A DNA stretch of 64,000 bases from Cupriavidus pauculus (GTDB taxonomy: Bacteria > Pseudomonadota > Gammaproteobacteria > Burkholderiales > Burkholderiaceae), in the NCBI RefSeq assembly GCF_008693385.1, contig NZ_CP044065.1, positions 2,666,001 through 2,730,000 on the forward strand. Direction: 5' to 3'. Under the pieces are notes generated by a model that was not told where the DNA came from, did not search any database, and worked only from the letters and a program-made list of their open reading frames with translations. Positions 48,466-56,543 of this stretch are shown piece after piece (the stretch's first letter is position 1; every line of letters starts with the position of its first letter). Made by a program: the position numbers and the translations under genes.

Positions 48466-48894
48466 TTAGATGTCCAGCGTCTTAGGCTGCTGTGCTTCAT
48501 GCGGATGCTCGGCTTCGGCGTAAACCTTCAGCTTCTTGATCATCGCATAGCCCAGCGGGCCCTTCGGCAGCATGCCCTTGACAGCCTTTTCCAGGGCACG
48601 GCCCGGGAAACGCTGCTGCATCTTGCCGAACGTCGTTTCGTAGATACCGCCCGGGTAACCCGAATGGCGATAGTACTTCTTGTCTTGTTCCTTGGTACCC
48701 GTGACGCGCAGCTTCGCCGCGTTGACGATGATGATGTAATCGCCAGTATCGACGTGCGGGGTGAACTCCGGCTTGTGCTTGCCGCGCAGTCGGCGTGCCA
48801 CTTCGCTGGCAACACGGCCGAGGACCTTGTCCGTCGCGTCAATCACGTACCAGTCGCGCTTTACCTCATGAGGCTTGGCGGAAAAGGTCTTCAT
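48466..48894 (-). CDS. rplM: 50S ribosomal protein L13
   Basis: A 142-residue L13, an early assembly protein of the large subunit. Seen: [29 protein letters not shown] at the start, and the block [33 protein letters not shown] at the end. It leads the rplM-rpsI operon with a good promoter at 49009-49038, leaving a leader of about 110 bases. L13 autoregulates through its mRNA leader in E. coli; no matching element is obvious here. Confidence 0.98.
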   Translation of the reverse strand: MKTFSAKPHEVKRDWYVIDATDKVLGRVASEVARRLRGKHKPEFTPHVDTGDYIIIVNAAKLRVTGTKEQDKKYYRHSGYPGGIYETTFGKMQQRFPGRALEKAVKGMLPKGPLGYAMIKKLKVYAEAEHPHEAQQPKTLDI

Positions 48895-49008
48895 GATTTT
48901 TCCTGAATCGTAGAAATGCTGCCCGATATGACGGTCGCCGTTTTAGCGTCCTGTCGGTACTGCCTGTCACTGCTCTTTTTCCGGGGGCAACGACCGGAAA
49001 AGTCGTCG

Positions 49009-49038
49009 ATTATACTGCGGGCTTGTCGGCGCGTACAA
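49009..49038 (-). promoter_or_regulatory. promoter of the rplM-rpsI operon
   Basis: On the minus strand TTGTAC (49038-49033) and a perfect TATAAT (49014-49009) are 18 bases apart. The predicted start is near 49002, about 108 bases before the rplM ATG. The terminator of a candidate small RNA ends only ten bases upstream of the -35 box. Confidence 0.75.
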
Positions 49039-49048
49039 GCAATGTGCG

Positions 49049-49079
49049 AAAAAAAACCCAAGCGGCTTAGGCTTGGGTT
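49049..49079 (-). terminator. intrinsic terminator of the candidate small RNA
   Basis: A 9-bp perfect stem AACCCAAGC/GCTTGGGTT with a 7-base loop (49064-49070), followed on the minus strand by eight consecutive T (49056-49049). There is no protein gene on this strand for more than 1 kb upstream apart from the divergent OsmC region and rnpB, so it must end an unannotated transcript. Confidence 0.85.
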
Positions 49080-49196
49080 CGAATCCACCAAAGGAGGAGG
49101 GTGGAGGAGACACTGGGAGATCGACGAAGGGGGTTCGGTGCCGAAGGGCTCGATGCCGAGGTTCGGTTTCGCACACCAGCGCGTCGTCGTTCAATG
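49049..49196 (-). ncRNA. candidate small RNA (~148 nt) with own promoter and terminator
   Basis: No convincing ORF exists here on either strand. On the minus strand a promoter (TTGCGC, 16 bases, perfect TATAAT at 49208-49203) predicts a start near 49196. A strong terminator lies about 120-150 bases downstream: AACCCAAGC/GCTTGGGTT (49055-49063 and 49071-49079) followed by eight T. Between them is a CU-rich stretch (CTCCTCCACCCTCCTCCTTT, about 49109-49090), complementary to Shine-Dalgarno sequences, a feature of some trans-acting small RNAs. Apart from this I recognise no RNA family. It lies directly upstream of the rplM promoter, in the 580-base gap between rplM and the OsmC gene. Confidence 0.55.
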
Positions 49197-49202
49197 CTTC
49201 GA

Positions 49203-49230
49203 ATTATACAGCCGGGTCTTGCGGGCGCAA
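49203..49230 (-). promoter_or_regulatory. promoter of the candidate small RNA
   Basis: Minus strand: TTGCGC at 49230-49225, spacer of 16 bases, TATAAT at 49208-49203. The -10 is perfect, the -35 weak. It reads toward the terminator at 49049-49079 with no reading frame between. Confidence 0.5.
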
Positions 49231-49243
49231 GGGAATTTACACT

Positions 49244-49305
49244 GCGAAATTGAATTTCGCATTATAGAATGCTGAATAAGACACTCATTGGCCTGTGAGT
49301 GTCTT
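49244..49305. other. inverted repeats in the gap upstream of the OsmC-family gene
   Basis: Two dyads are visible. GCGAAAT-TGA-ATTTCGC (49244-49260) is a perfect 7-bp arm palindrome suitable as an operator. AAGACACTCA (49278-49287) pairs with TGAGTGTCTT (49296-49305) over an 8-base loop, resembling a terminator stem without a proper T-run. The remaining ~170 bases up to the OsmC-family gene hold nothing I recognise. Confidence 0.5.
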
Positions 49306-49475
49306 TATAAACAATGACTTAGCGAAACAGCGCCGATGATGCGCATTCGCGACAGTAGAGGAAACCCTCCAAAAAATGCGGGAAATCCCTGCCATCCGTC
49401 GGTGGGGAACGATGATAAGGCGTTGCGGATGGCAAGATTCGCCACCATATTGGAAACAGACAAGGAACGAACACA

Positions 49476-49898
49476 ATGGAATGCAAAGTGACATGGATGG
49501 GCCCGGAAGGCATGAGCTTCGTGGCCCAGACCGGCAGCGGCCATATCGTGGCGATGGACGGCGCACCCGACGGCGGCGGCAACAACCTTGCGCCGCGCCC
49601 GATGGAAATGGTGTTGCTGGGTACCGGCGGCTGCACGGCCTATGACGTGGTGCTGATTCTCAAGCGCGGGCGCCAGGACGTGCGCGGCTGCAGCGTCAAG
49701 CTCGAGGCCGAGCGGGCGAACGAGGACCCGAAGGTGTTCACGCGCATCAATTTCCATTTCGTGGTGACGGGCCGCAACCTGAATCCGGCGACGGTGGAGC
49801 GCGCGATCACGCTGTCGCACGACAAGTACTGCTCGGCGTCGATCATGCTGGCGAAGACCGCCGAGATCACGCACACGATGGAAATCGTGGAAGGATAA
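49476..49898 (+). CDS. OsmC-family protein (YhfA type)
   Basis: A 140-residue OsmC/Ohr-fold protein with the two redox Cys, C53 (GTGGCTAYDV) and C119 (HDKYCSAS), as in the YhfA subgroup. Family members are thiol-dependent peroxidases against organic hydroperoxides; the YhfA subgroup is less well characterised. AAGGA stands 10 bases before the ATG. Its stop lies at the 3' end of the oppositely oriented RNase P RNA gene, so the two transcripts may overlap tail to tail. Confidence 0.9.
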   Translation: MECKVTWMGPEGMSFVAQTGSGHIVAMDGAPDGGGNNLAPRPMEMVLLGTGGCTAYDVVLILKRGRQDVRGCSVKLEAERANEDPKVFTRINFHFVVTGRNLNPATVERAITLSHDKYCSASIMLAKTAEITHTMEIVEG

Positions 49899-49899
49899 G

Positions 49900-50242
49900 A
49901 AGCAAAGCAGGCCGATAAGCCGGATTCTGTGCGCCTGGCCCGCCTTGCGGCGGACCGGGCGTGACAACCATTCCTCTAGGCCGGCCGTTACCGGCCGGCT
50001 CCAGCTCCCTACCCGCAGGCTCAGCGGGCCGCCTCGATGCCTGCCTATTTGGGATTGCTCCAGGTGGAGGTTACCGCGTTTCACCCTTCCCGCCGGGCGA
50101 ACCCGATGGGAAGACTCGTCTCTGTGGCCCTATTCCGCACGTTGCCGTGGATGGCTGTTAGCCAACACCCTGCCCTGTGGAGTCCGGACTTTCCTCCCCT
50201 TGGCCCTTGCGAACCAAGCAGCGATTGTCTGGCCTGCTTTGC
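49900..50242 (-). ncRNA. rnpB: RNase P RNA component (bacterial class A)
   Basis: On the minus strand all hallmarks of RNase P RNA are visible. The 5' side contains GAGGAAAGTCCGGACTCC. The middle contains CAGGGTGTTGGCTAACAGCC and GGGTGAAACGCGGTAACCTC. The 3' side has AGAATCCGGCTTATCGGCC. The terminal P1 helix is a perfect 12 bp (50242-50231 with 49913-49902), which sets both ends to within a few bases. It is the catalytic RNA that removes tRNA 5' leaders. The promoter overlaps the stop codon of the upstream DUF3025 gene. Confidence 0.97.
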
Positions 50243-50249
50243 GGCCCGC

Positions 50250-50258
50250 AGTCTATCA
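50250..50258 (-). promoter_or_regulatory. extended -10 element of rnpB overlapping a stop codon
   Basis: Minus strand TGATAGACT: TGn followed by TAGACT (4 of 6 to TATAAT), seven bases before the predicted first base of the P1 helix. The TGA of this element is the stop codon of the upstream DUF3025 gene. No good -35 is seen. Confidence 0.45.
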
Positions 50259-51026
50259 CCGACGGCGCCCGGGGCGAAACACCGATCGATCGGCGTAGAA
50301 GCTGGCGTCCGCATTTTCCGGGCACCAGCCCGGGATGCCCATCACCGGCAACGGGGCAAAACTGCGTCCGCCGCGCAGCGTGTCGCGCGCCTCCCGCAGC
50401 GACGCCGCGAGCGCGCGATCGATCGTATCGGGCCGGCTATCGACCGGTAGCCGCAGCGGCCACGCATGGGCCGTGACCGACTTGTACGGCGCCATCAGCT
50501 TTTCCAGCAGCGCATGGCCGAAGGGCACCGCCGCGCAGTCGCGGCCCCAGGCGGCGCGCGCGTCCACGAACAGCGTGTGCCACTGGAAGTCGCGCAACGC
50601 GGCCTCGAGGGCGGCGTCCTCGCAGAGAAAGATCACCGCGTTCTCGTCGAACAGCGTCGCGGCATCGCGCACGCCCCCGCGCTCGCTGGCCACGCCGGCG
50701 CGCGCGATCTCCTCCGCCTGCAGGCGGTTCAGCCATTGCTTGGTTTCGGGGAAGTGGAGCCACACGAGCGCGTTGAATGCGTCGTGCAGGTTGTCGCGGG
50801 TGGGGACTTCGCCGGTAGCGAAGATATGCGATTCGTAGGCGGTGTCCGCCGGCAGACGGTCCTGCGGCACGAACCGCAGCGGCAGCCCGCGCGCGTTGCG
50901 CAGGTCCGCCGCGCGGCGATTGAGGTCGGCATGGAGCGTCGGCGCGCCCGCCATGCCCGCACCCACCGCGGCAAACGGCTGGAACCACGGGCGGCCCCAG
51001 TCGATGCCGCGCCAGCCGGCGCTCAC
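50256..51026 (-). CDS. DUF3025 domain-containing protein
   Basis: A 256-residue protein of the DUF3025 family, found widely in beta- and gammaproteobacteria and of unknown function. Characteristic blocks are [39 protein letters not shown] and the C-terminal [14 protein letters not shown]. No signal peptide or membrane helix is apparent, so it is probably cytoplasmic. Its ATG overlaps the pyrC stop by four bases, making it the last member of the coupled ttuC-ttuD-pyrC series. Confidence 0.88.
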   Translation of the reverse strand: MSAGWRGIDWGRPWFQPFAAVGAGMAGAPTLHADLNRRAADLRNARGLPLRFVPQDRLPADTAYESHIFATGEVPTRDNLHDAFNALVWLHFPETKQWLNRLQAEEIARAGVASERGGVRDAATLFDENAVIFLCEDAALEAALRDFQWHTLFVDARAAWGRDCAAVPFGHALLEKLMAPYKSVTAHAWPLRLPVDSRPDTIDRALAASLREARDTLRGGRSFAPLPVMGIPGWCPENADASFYADRSVFRPGRRR

Positions 51027-52066
51027 GCCGCCGTCGTGGCCTTCCAGCGCATCGTCTCGCCGGCGCGCAGCGGCACCAGCGTCGTCTCGCCGTATGGCAC
51101 TTCCGTCGGCAGTTCCCAGTCTTCGCGCGCGAGCGTCAGCGTGCCCGTATTGCGCGGCAGGCCATAGAACGCCGGGCCGTTGAAACTGGCGAACGCTTCG
51201 AGCTTGTCGAGCGCGCCGGCGTTGTCGAACGCTTCCGCGTACAGCTCCATCGCATGCAGCGCCGTGTAGCAGCCGGCGCAGCCGCAGGCGTGTTCCTTGA
51301 GGCCGCGCGCGTGCGGCGCGCTGTCGGTGCCGAGGAAGAAGCGCTCGCTGCCCGACGTCGCGGCCTTGACCAGCGCCTCGCGGTGCAGCTCGCGCTTGAG
51401 CACCGGCAGGCAGTAGTAATGCGGGCGAATGCCGCCGATGAAGATGGCATTGCGGTTGTACAGCAGGTGATGCGCGGTGATCGTGGCGCCGATCGGGCCT
51501 TCCGCGTCGCGCACGTACTCGGCGGCGTCCTTCGTCGTGATGTGTTCGAACACGACCTTCAGGCCCGGAAAGTCGCGGCGCAGCGGCTTCATCACGCGCT
51601 CGATGAACACGGCTTCACGATCGAACAGGTCGATGTCGCCATCGGTCACCTCGCCGTGCACCAGCAGCGGCAGGCCCTCGCGCTCCATCGCCTCGAGGGT
51701 CTTCGCGCAGCGGCGGATATCGGTCACGCCCGCGTCGCTGTTGGTCGTCGCGCCGGCCGGGTACAGCTTGACCGCGTGCACGAAGCCGCTGGCGCGCGCC
51801 GCCTTGATTTCCTCGGCCGGGAGGTTGTCGGTCAGGTACAGGGTCATCAGCGGCTCGAACGTCATGCCGGCAGGCAGCGCCGCGAGAATCCGCTCGCGGT
51901 AGCCGCGCGCCTGCTCCACCGTGGTCACGGGCGGCTTCAGGTTGGGCATGATGATCGCGCGCGCGAACTGGCGGGCGGTGTCGGGCAGCACGGCCGCGAG
52001 CGCCGCGCCGTCGCGCAGGTGCAGGTGCCAGTCGTCCGGGCGGGTGATGGTCAGCGTTTGGGTCAT
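51023..52066 (-). CDS. pyrC: dihydroorotase PyrC
   Basis: A 347-residue class II (E. coli-type) dihydroorotase, third step of pyrimidine synthesis. The binuclear zinc site is clear: H14 and H16 ([10 protein letters not shown]), the carboxylated Lys K100 ([14 protein letters not shown]), later His in FEHITTKDA and ATITAHHLL, and Asp in FLGTDSAPH. The Met of [16 protein letters not shown] is the start; the much longer open frame upstream belongs to the antisense of the neighbour. It overlaps the glycerate-kinase gene and DUF3025 by four bases each. Confidence 0.96.
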   Translation of the reverse strand: MTQTLTITRPDDWHLHLRDGAALAAVLPDTARQFARAIIMPNLKPPVTTVEQARGYRERILAALPAGMTFEPLMTLYLTDNLPAEEIKAARASGFVHAVKLYPAGATTNSDAGVTDIRRCAKTLEAMEREGLPLLVHGEVTDGDIDLFDREAVFIERVMKPLRRDFPGLKVVFEHITTKDAAEYVRDAEGPIGATITAHHLLYNRNAIFIGGIRPHYYCLPVLKRELHREALVKAATSGSERFFLGTDSAPHARGLKEHACGCAGCYTALHAMELYAEAFDNAGALDKLEAFASFNGPAFYGLPRNTGTLTLAREDWELPTEVPYGETTLVPLRAGETMRWKATTAA

Positions 52067-53388
52067 GGTTGCAGAATCAGGATGGCGCGATAGTCGTTCA
52101 CGTTGGTGCGCGTGGGGCCGGTGACCACGAGGTCGCCGATCGCGTCGAAGAAGCCCCAGGCATCGTGCGCGTCGAGCTGTCGGCGCGCGGGCGTGCCCGC
52201 GGCATCGGCCCGGGCAAGCGAAGTCGGGTCGGCGATCGCGCCGGCATTGTCCTCGGAGCCGTCGATGCCGTCGGTATCGGCGGCAATCGCATGGACGCCG
52301 GCCATGCCGCCCAGTTCCAGCGTCAGCGACAGCAGGAATTCGGAGCAGCGGCCACCGCGCGCGCCGCTGGCCCCGGGGGGCAGCGTCACCGTGCATTCTC
52401 CGCCCGAAATCAGCGCCACGGGGGCGGCGAACGGCGCATTGTACGCGCGAATCTCGCGCGCCAGCGCCGCGTAGACCTGTGCCACCTCGCGTGCCTCGCC
52501 GGTCACGGTATCGCCGAGCACCACGGGCTGGATGCCGTGCGCGCGGAACACCGCCGCGGCCGCTTCCAGGCTGCCGTGGGCCGTGGCGATCATGCGATTG
52601 TCCACACGCGCGAACAACGGATCGCCGGGCTTCGGCGTTTCGTCGATCTCGCCGCGCGCGCCGCGCTCCAGATGCGCCTGCACGGTGGCGGGCACGGTCG
52701 CGCCGAAGCGGCGCAGGATCGCGAGCGCATCGGCATAGGTGCTCGGGTCGGGAACGGTCGGCCCCGAGGCGATCGCGCTCGGGTCGTCGCCGGCCACGTC
52801 GGACACGATCAGCGTCGTGACCGGCGCGCGGCTGGCCTGCGCGAGGCGGCCACCCTGGATGCGCGAGATGTGCTTGCGCACGATGTTCATCTCGGTGATC
52901 GGCGCGCCGCAGCGCAGCAGCTCCCGCGTGGTGGCCTTGAGGTCGGCCATCGGGATGCCCTTGGCGGGCAGCGACAGCAGACTCGATCCGCCGCCCGATA
53001 CCAGCACGATCAGCCGGTCGTTCTCGGTCAGGCCCTCGACGCGCGCGAGGATATCGGCGGCGGCCTGCTCGCCGGCCTCGTCGGGCACCGGATGCCCAGC
53101 CTCGATCACGCGGATATGGTCGGTCGGCATGCCGTGCGCGTAGCGCGTGACCACGAGGCCCTCGAGCGTGGCGCGGCCCGCGGGATGGTTCGCATAAGCG
53201 CGCTCGACCGCCGCGGCCATCGACGCGGCGGCCTTGCCGGCGCCGACCACGAGCGTGCGGCCGCCCGCGTGCGGCGGCGGCAGATGGGCCGCGACGATTT
53301 CGAGCGGGTCCGCGGCCGCTACCGCGGCGCGGAAGGACTCGAGCAGCAGCGCGCGGGCGCTGTCGCGCCGCGAATCGGGGCCGCTCAC
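52063..53388 (-). CDS. ttuD: glycerate 2-kinase / hydroxypyruvate reductase TtuD (MOFRL family)
   Basis: A 441-residue protein of the GckA/TtuD (MOFRL) family. Seen: [16 protein letters not shown] near residue 45, the nucleotide block [16 protein letters not shown], and the C-terminal MOFRL region with [12 protein letters not shown]. Such proteins phosphorylate D-glycerate at C2; older work named the Agrobacterium homologue hydroxypyruvate reductase. The start is a GTG that overlaps the ttuC stop (GTGA); the ORF upstream is not supported. With ttuC it would take tartrate to 2-phosphoglycerate. Confidence 0.9.
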   Translation of the reverse strand: MSGPDSRRDSARALLLESFRAAVAAADPLEIVAAHLPPPHAGGRTLVVGAGKAAASMAAAVERAYANHPAGRATLEGLVVTRYAHGMPTDHIRVIEAGHPVPDEAGEQAAADILARVEGLTENDRLIVLVSGGGSSLLSLPAKGIPMADLKATTRELLRCGAPITEMNIVRKHISRIQGGRLAQASRAPVTTLIVSDVAGDDPSAIASGPTVPDPSTYADALAILRRFGATVPATVQAHLERGARGEIDETPKPGDPLFARVDNRMIATAHGSLEAAAAVFRAHGIQPVVLGDTVTGEAREVAQVYAALAREIRAYNAPFAAPVALISGGECTVTLPPGASGARGGRCSEFLLSLTLELGGMAGVHAIAADTDGIDGSEDNAGAIADPTSLARADAAGTPARRQLDAHDAWGFFDAIGDLVVTGPTRTNVNDYRAILILQP

Positions 53389-54458
53389 AGGGCCTCCGCG
53401 ATCGCGCGGCCGAGGTCCGTGGTGCTCGCGGTGCCACCGATATCGCGCGTCAGCGGCGCGTGCGCGGGCCCCGCCCCCAGTACCTTCTCGATCGCGGCCA
53501 GCACGGCGGCGCCCGCCTCGGGGTGGCCGAGGTGCTCGAGCATCATGCCGCCGCACCAGATCTGCCCGATCGGATTGGCGATGCCGCGGCCCGCGATATC
53601 GGGCGCCGAGCCGTGCACGGGCTCGAACAGGCTCGGATAGGTGCGGTCCGGGTTGATATTGGCCGACGGCGCCACGCCGATCGTGCCCGTGCAGGCCGGA
53701 CCCAGGTCGGACAGGATGTCGCCGAACAGGTTACTGGCCACGACCACGTCGAACCAGTCCGGATGCTGGACGAAGTGCGCGGTCAGGATGTCGATGTGGT
53801 ACTTGTCCACGTTGATGCCGGGGTAATTCGCGGCCATCGCCTCCACGCGCTCGTCCCAGTACGGCATGGTGATCGAGATGCCGTTGGACTTGGTGGCGGA
53901 GGTCAGGTGCTTCTTCGGCCGTTTCTGCGCGAGCTCGAACGCGAACTTCAGGATGCGATCGACGCCGGTCCGGCTCATCACGGTTTCCTGCACCACGATC
54001 TCGCGGTCCGTGTTCGGGAACATGCGCCCGCCGATGCTCGAATACTCGCCTTCGGTGTTCTCGCGCACCACGTAGAAGTCGATGTCGCCGGGCTTGCGGT
54101 CCGCCAGCGGGCTCTTGATGCCGGGCAGCAGGCGCACCGGGCGCAGGTTCACATACTGGTCGAACGACCGGCGGAACTGGAGCAGCGAGCCCCACAGCGA
54201 GACGTGATCGGGCATTTTTGCCGGCCAGCCCACCGCGCCGAAATAGATGGCGTCGTACTTCGTCAGCGTGTCGAACCAGTCGTCGGGCAGCATCTTGCCG
54301 TGCTTCTCGAAGTACGCGTAGCTCGAGAAATCGAAATGGTCCCACTGGAAATCGATGCCGAAGCGGCGCGCGGCGGCATCCATCACGCGAATGCCTTCGG
54401 GCATCACTTCCGTACCGATGCCGTCTCCGGGAATGACTGCGATCTTGTATTGGCTCAT
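53385..54458 (-). CDS. ttuC: tartrate dehydrogenase / D-malate dehydrogenase-type enzyme TtuC
   Basis: A 357-residue beta-decarboxylating dehydrogenase of the isopropylmalate-dehydrogenase family. Seen: [17 protein letters not shown], the substrate loop ending [17 protein letters not shown], the catalytic Tyr and Lys region, and [11 protein letters not shown]. Sequence and context point to tartrate dehydrogenase, which yields D-glycerate from meso-tartrate and also oxidises D-malate. It is the first gene of a four-gene chain. A divergent amidotransferase gene lies 112 bases upstream. Confidence 0.9.
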   Translation of the reverse strand: MSQYKIAVIPGDGIGTEVMPEGIRVMDAAARRFGIDFQWDHFDFSSYAYFEKHGKMLPDDWFDTLTKYDAIYFGAVGWPAKMPDHVSLWGSLLQFRRSFDQYVNLRPVRLLPGIKSPLADRKPGDIDFYVVRENTEGEYSSIGGRMFPNTDREIVVQETVMSRTGVDRILKFAFELAQKRPKKHLTSATKSNGISITMPYWDERVEAMAANYPGINVDKYHIDILTAHFVQHPDWFDVVVASNLFGDILSDLGPACTGTIGVAPSANINPDRTYPSLFEPVHGSAPDIAGRGIANPIGQIWCGGMMLEHLGHPEAGAAVLAAIEKVLGAGPAHAPLTRDIGGTASTTDLGRAIAEAL

Positions 54459-54570
54459 GGCGGGGCGCTTTCAGTATGCGTTCGGAGTGTTGGCAGCACC
54501 CCGCGCGCGCGTGATAATCTGCGCATTCTATTGCAAATGCGGCAGCCCCCTGCCGCGCCGGGTTCCCGCC

Positions 54571-55401
54571 ATGTGCCAGTTGCTAGGCATGAACTGCGCC
54601 ACGCCGACCGACGTGACGTTCTCCTTTACAGGCTTCGCCTTGCGCGGTGGCCTGACCGACCATCATTCCGATGGGTTCGGGGTGGCGTTCTTCGAAGACA
54701 AGGCCTGCCGCCTGTTCATCGACAACCAGTCCGCCGGCACGTCGCCGGTGGCGGACCTGATCAAGCGCTATCCGATCAAGTCCAAGAACGTCATCTCCCA
54801 TATCCGCAAGGCCACGCAGGGCACCGTGCGATTGGAAAACTGCCACCCGTTCATGCGCGAGCTGTGGGGCCGGCACTGGATCTTCGCGCACAACGGCGAC
54901 CTCAAGAATTTCAGCCCGTTCCTGTCCGGCGTGTACCAGCCCGTGGGCGACACCGACAGCGAACTCGCGTTCTGCACGCTGATGCAGGGCCTGCGCAAGC
55001 GGTTCCCGGGCTCGCAGCCGCCGCTGAACGAGCTTTGCCACGCGCTGGCCGACATCACGCGCGACATCACGCTGCACGGGGTCTTCAACTATCTGCTGTG
55101 CAACGGCCAGGCGCTGTTCGCGCACTGCTCGACGTACCTGTACTACATCGTGCGCCAGTGGCCGTTCTCCGAGGCACATCTGATCGATGCGGACCTGTCG
55201 ATCGATTTCGCGCAGGTGACCACGCCCGACGACCGCGTGGCCGTGATCGCCACCGCGCCGCTGACCGACAACGAGACCTGGACGCGCTTCGCCCCCGGCG
55301 AGCTCATCATGTTCGAGAACGGCCTGCCGTCGATGACGCTGACCGTGCCGATTCCGCCCGAAGTCCAGGCCAAGAACGCCGCCAATACCGCATGCACCTA
55401 G
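54571..55401 (+). CDS. class II glutamine amidotransferase-like protein (YafJ type)
   Basis: A 276-residue Ntn-hydrolase with the N-terminal nucleophile Cys exposed after Met removal (MCQLLGMN, C2). It has the GlxA/YafJ blocks DGFGVAFFED, SHIRKATQGTV, NCHPFMRELWGRHWIFAHNGDL and DTDSELAFC. It would release ammonia from glutamine or a gamma-glutamyl compound; the acceptor partner is not known. The ATG at 54571 is the one that gives C2; a longer open frame exists but would bury the nucleophile. A GATAAT-type -10 lies in the short divergent gap. Confidence 0.9.
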   Translation: MCQLLGMNCATPTDVTFSFTGFALRGGLTDHHSDGFGVAFFEDKACRLFIDNQSAGTSPVADLIKRYPIKSKNVISHIRKATQGTVRLENCHPFMRELWGRHWIFAHNGDLKNFSPFLSGVYQPVGDTDSELAFCTLMQGLRKRFPGSQPPLNELCHALADITRDITLHGVFNYLLCNGQALFAHCSTYLYYIVRQWPFSEAHLIDADLSIDFAQVTTPDDRVAVIATAPLTDNETWTRFAPGELIMFENGLPSMTLTVPIPPEVQAKNAANTACT

Positions 55402-55532
55402 CGTGCACCCAGCCGCGCGGGCCTGAGCCGCTTTGCGTTTTGCGAAAAACAGGTCTGCGCTAAACGCCTCTCACACCCTGCTTCCGCCTGAGATACTTCG
55501 CGATCGGATTTGAACGATCAGGAGACGGAAGC

Positions 55533-56534
55533 ATGTTCGGTAACAAGAAAAACGCTTCGCTGCGGCGATGGATGGCGGGTGCGGCGGCACTCGTGACGGC
55601 GATGCTGGCGGGGACCGCCAGCGCGGCCTGGCCCGAGAAGGCCGTCACGATCGTCGTGCCCTGGCCCGCCGGCGGTCCGTCGGATATCGCCGCGCGGCCG
55701 CTGTCCAAGGGCCTGTCGGAAGCGCTCGGCCAGCCGTTCGTCATCGACAACCGCGCCGGCGCCGGCGGCAATATCGGCACCAACCTCGTCGCGCACGCCA
55801 AGCCGGACGGCTACACGCTGATGATCACGGCCAGCGGCCCGATCGTCATCAACCAGCATCTCTACAAAAAGATGCCGTTCGATGCGAAGACCGACCTGAA
55901 GCCCATCACGAACCTGCTCAAGGTGCCGCAGGTGATCGTCGTGCATCCGTCGGTACCCGCGAACACCCTCCCCGAGCTGCTTGCCTATATCCGCGCGCAG
56001 AAGGGCAATTTCTCGTGGGCATCGGCGGGCAACGGCACCACCCAGCACATGACGGGCGAGCTCCTCAAGACCATGACGAAGCTCGAGATGAACCATATCC
56101 CGTTCAAGGGCTCGGCGCCGGCCATCAACGACCTCGTCGGCGGCCATGTGCCGATGCTGATCGACAGCACGATCGCCGTGGTGCCGATGATCAAGAGCGG
56201 CAAGGCCAAGGCCATCGCCGTCACGGGCAAGCAGCGCGCGTCGCAGCTGCCCGACGTGCCCACCGTCGAAGAGTCGGGCATCAAGGATCTGAAAGGTTTC
56301 GAGTCGTACGCGTGGTACGGCCTGTTCGCGCCCGCCAATACGCCCGCCGACGTCGTGGCCAGGCTCGAGAAAGCTTCGCTCGACTACATGCGCACCCCGG
56401 AGTTCAGGCACGTGCTGGAGAGCGCGAGCTCGCAGTACGTCGGCAGCGATCCGGCCGCGTTTGCCGCGTTCATCAACGAGGACGCAAAGCGCTGGGCCAG
56501 GATCGCCCCGACGCTGAACCTCACGCTCGATTAA
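55533..56534 (+). CDS. Bug-family (tripartite tricarboxylate) substrate-binding protein
   Basis: A 333-residue periplasmic binding protein of the Bug family, very common in Cupriavidus and Bordetella. A signal peptide (residues 1-30, cleavage after TASA) is followed by the family start AWPEKAVTIVVPWPAGGPSDI and the block VIDNRAGAGGNIGTNLVAHAKPDGYTL. No TctA/TctB membrane genes are adjacent, so its membrane partner is elsewhere or absent. The ThDP enzyme gene follows nine bases later, suggesting its ligand is a 2-oxo acid or a related carboxylate used by that enzyme. GGAG precedes the ATG. Confidence 0.93.
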   Translation: MFGNKKNASLRRWMAGAAALVTAMLAGTASAAWPEKAVTIVVPWPAGGPSDIAARPLSKGLSEALGQPFVIDNRAGAGGNIGTNLVAHAKPDGYTLMITASGPIVINQHLYKKMPFDAKTDLKPITNLLKVPQVIVVHPSVPANTLPELLAYIRAQKGNFSWASAGNGTTQHMTGELLKTMTKLEMNHIPFKGSAPAINDLVGGHVPMLIDSTIAVVPMIKSGKAKAIAVTGKQRASQLPDVPTVEESGIKDLKGFESYAWYGLFAPANTPADVVARLEKASLDYMRTPEFRHVLESASSQYVGSDPAAFAAFINEDAKRWARIAPTLNLTLD

Positions 56535-56543
56535 AAGTTTCCG

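Noticed and set aside
49070..49090. T-loop-like GGTTCGAATCC suggesting a tRNA
   Set aside because: The neighbouring bases do not pair as a T-stem, and no acceptor, D or anticodon arms are found within 100 bases. The upstream half belongs to a terminator stem.
48916..49275. 119-residue + strand open frame between rplM and the OsmC gene
   Set aside because: Contains the rplM promoter and the opposing terminator stem, has no ribosome binding site and unusual composition.
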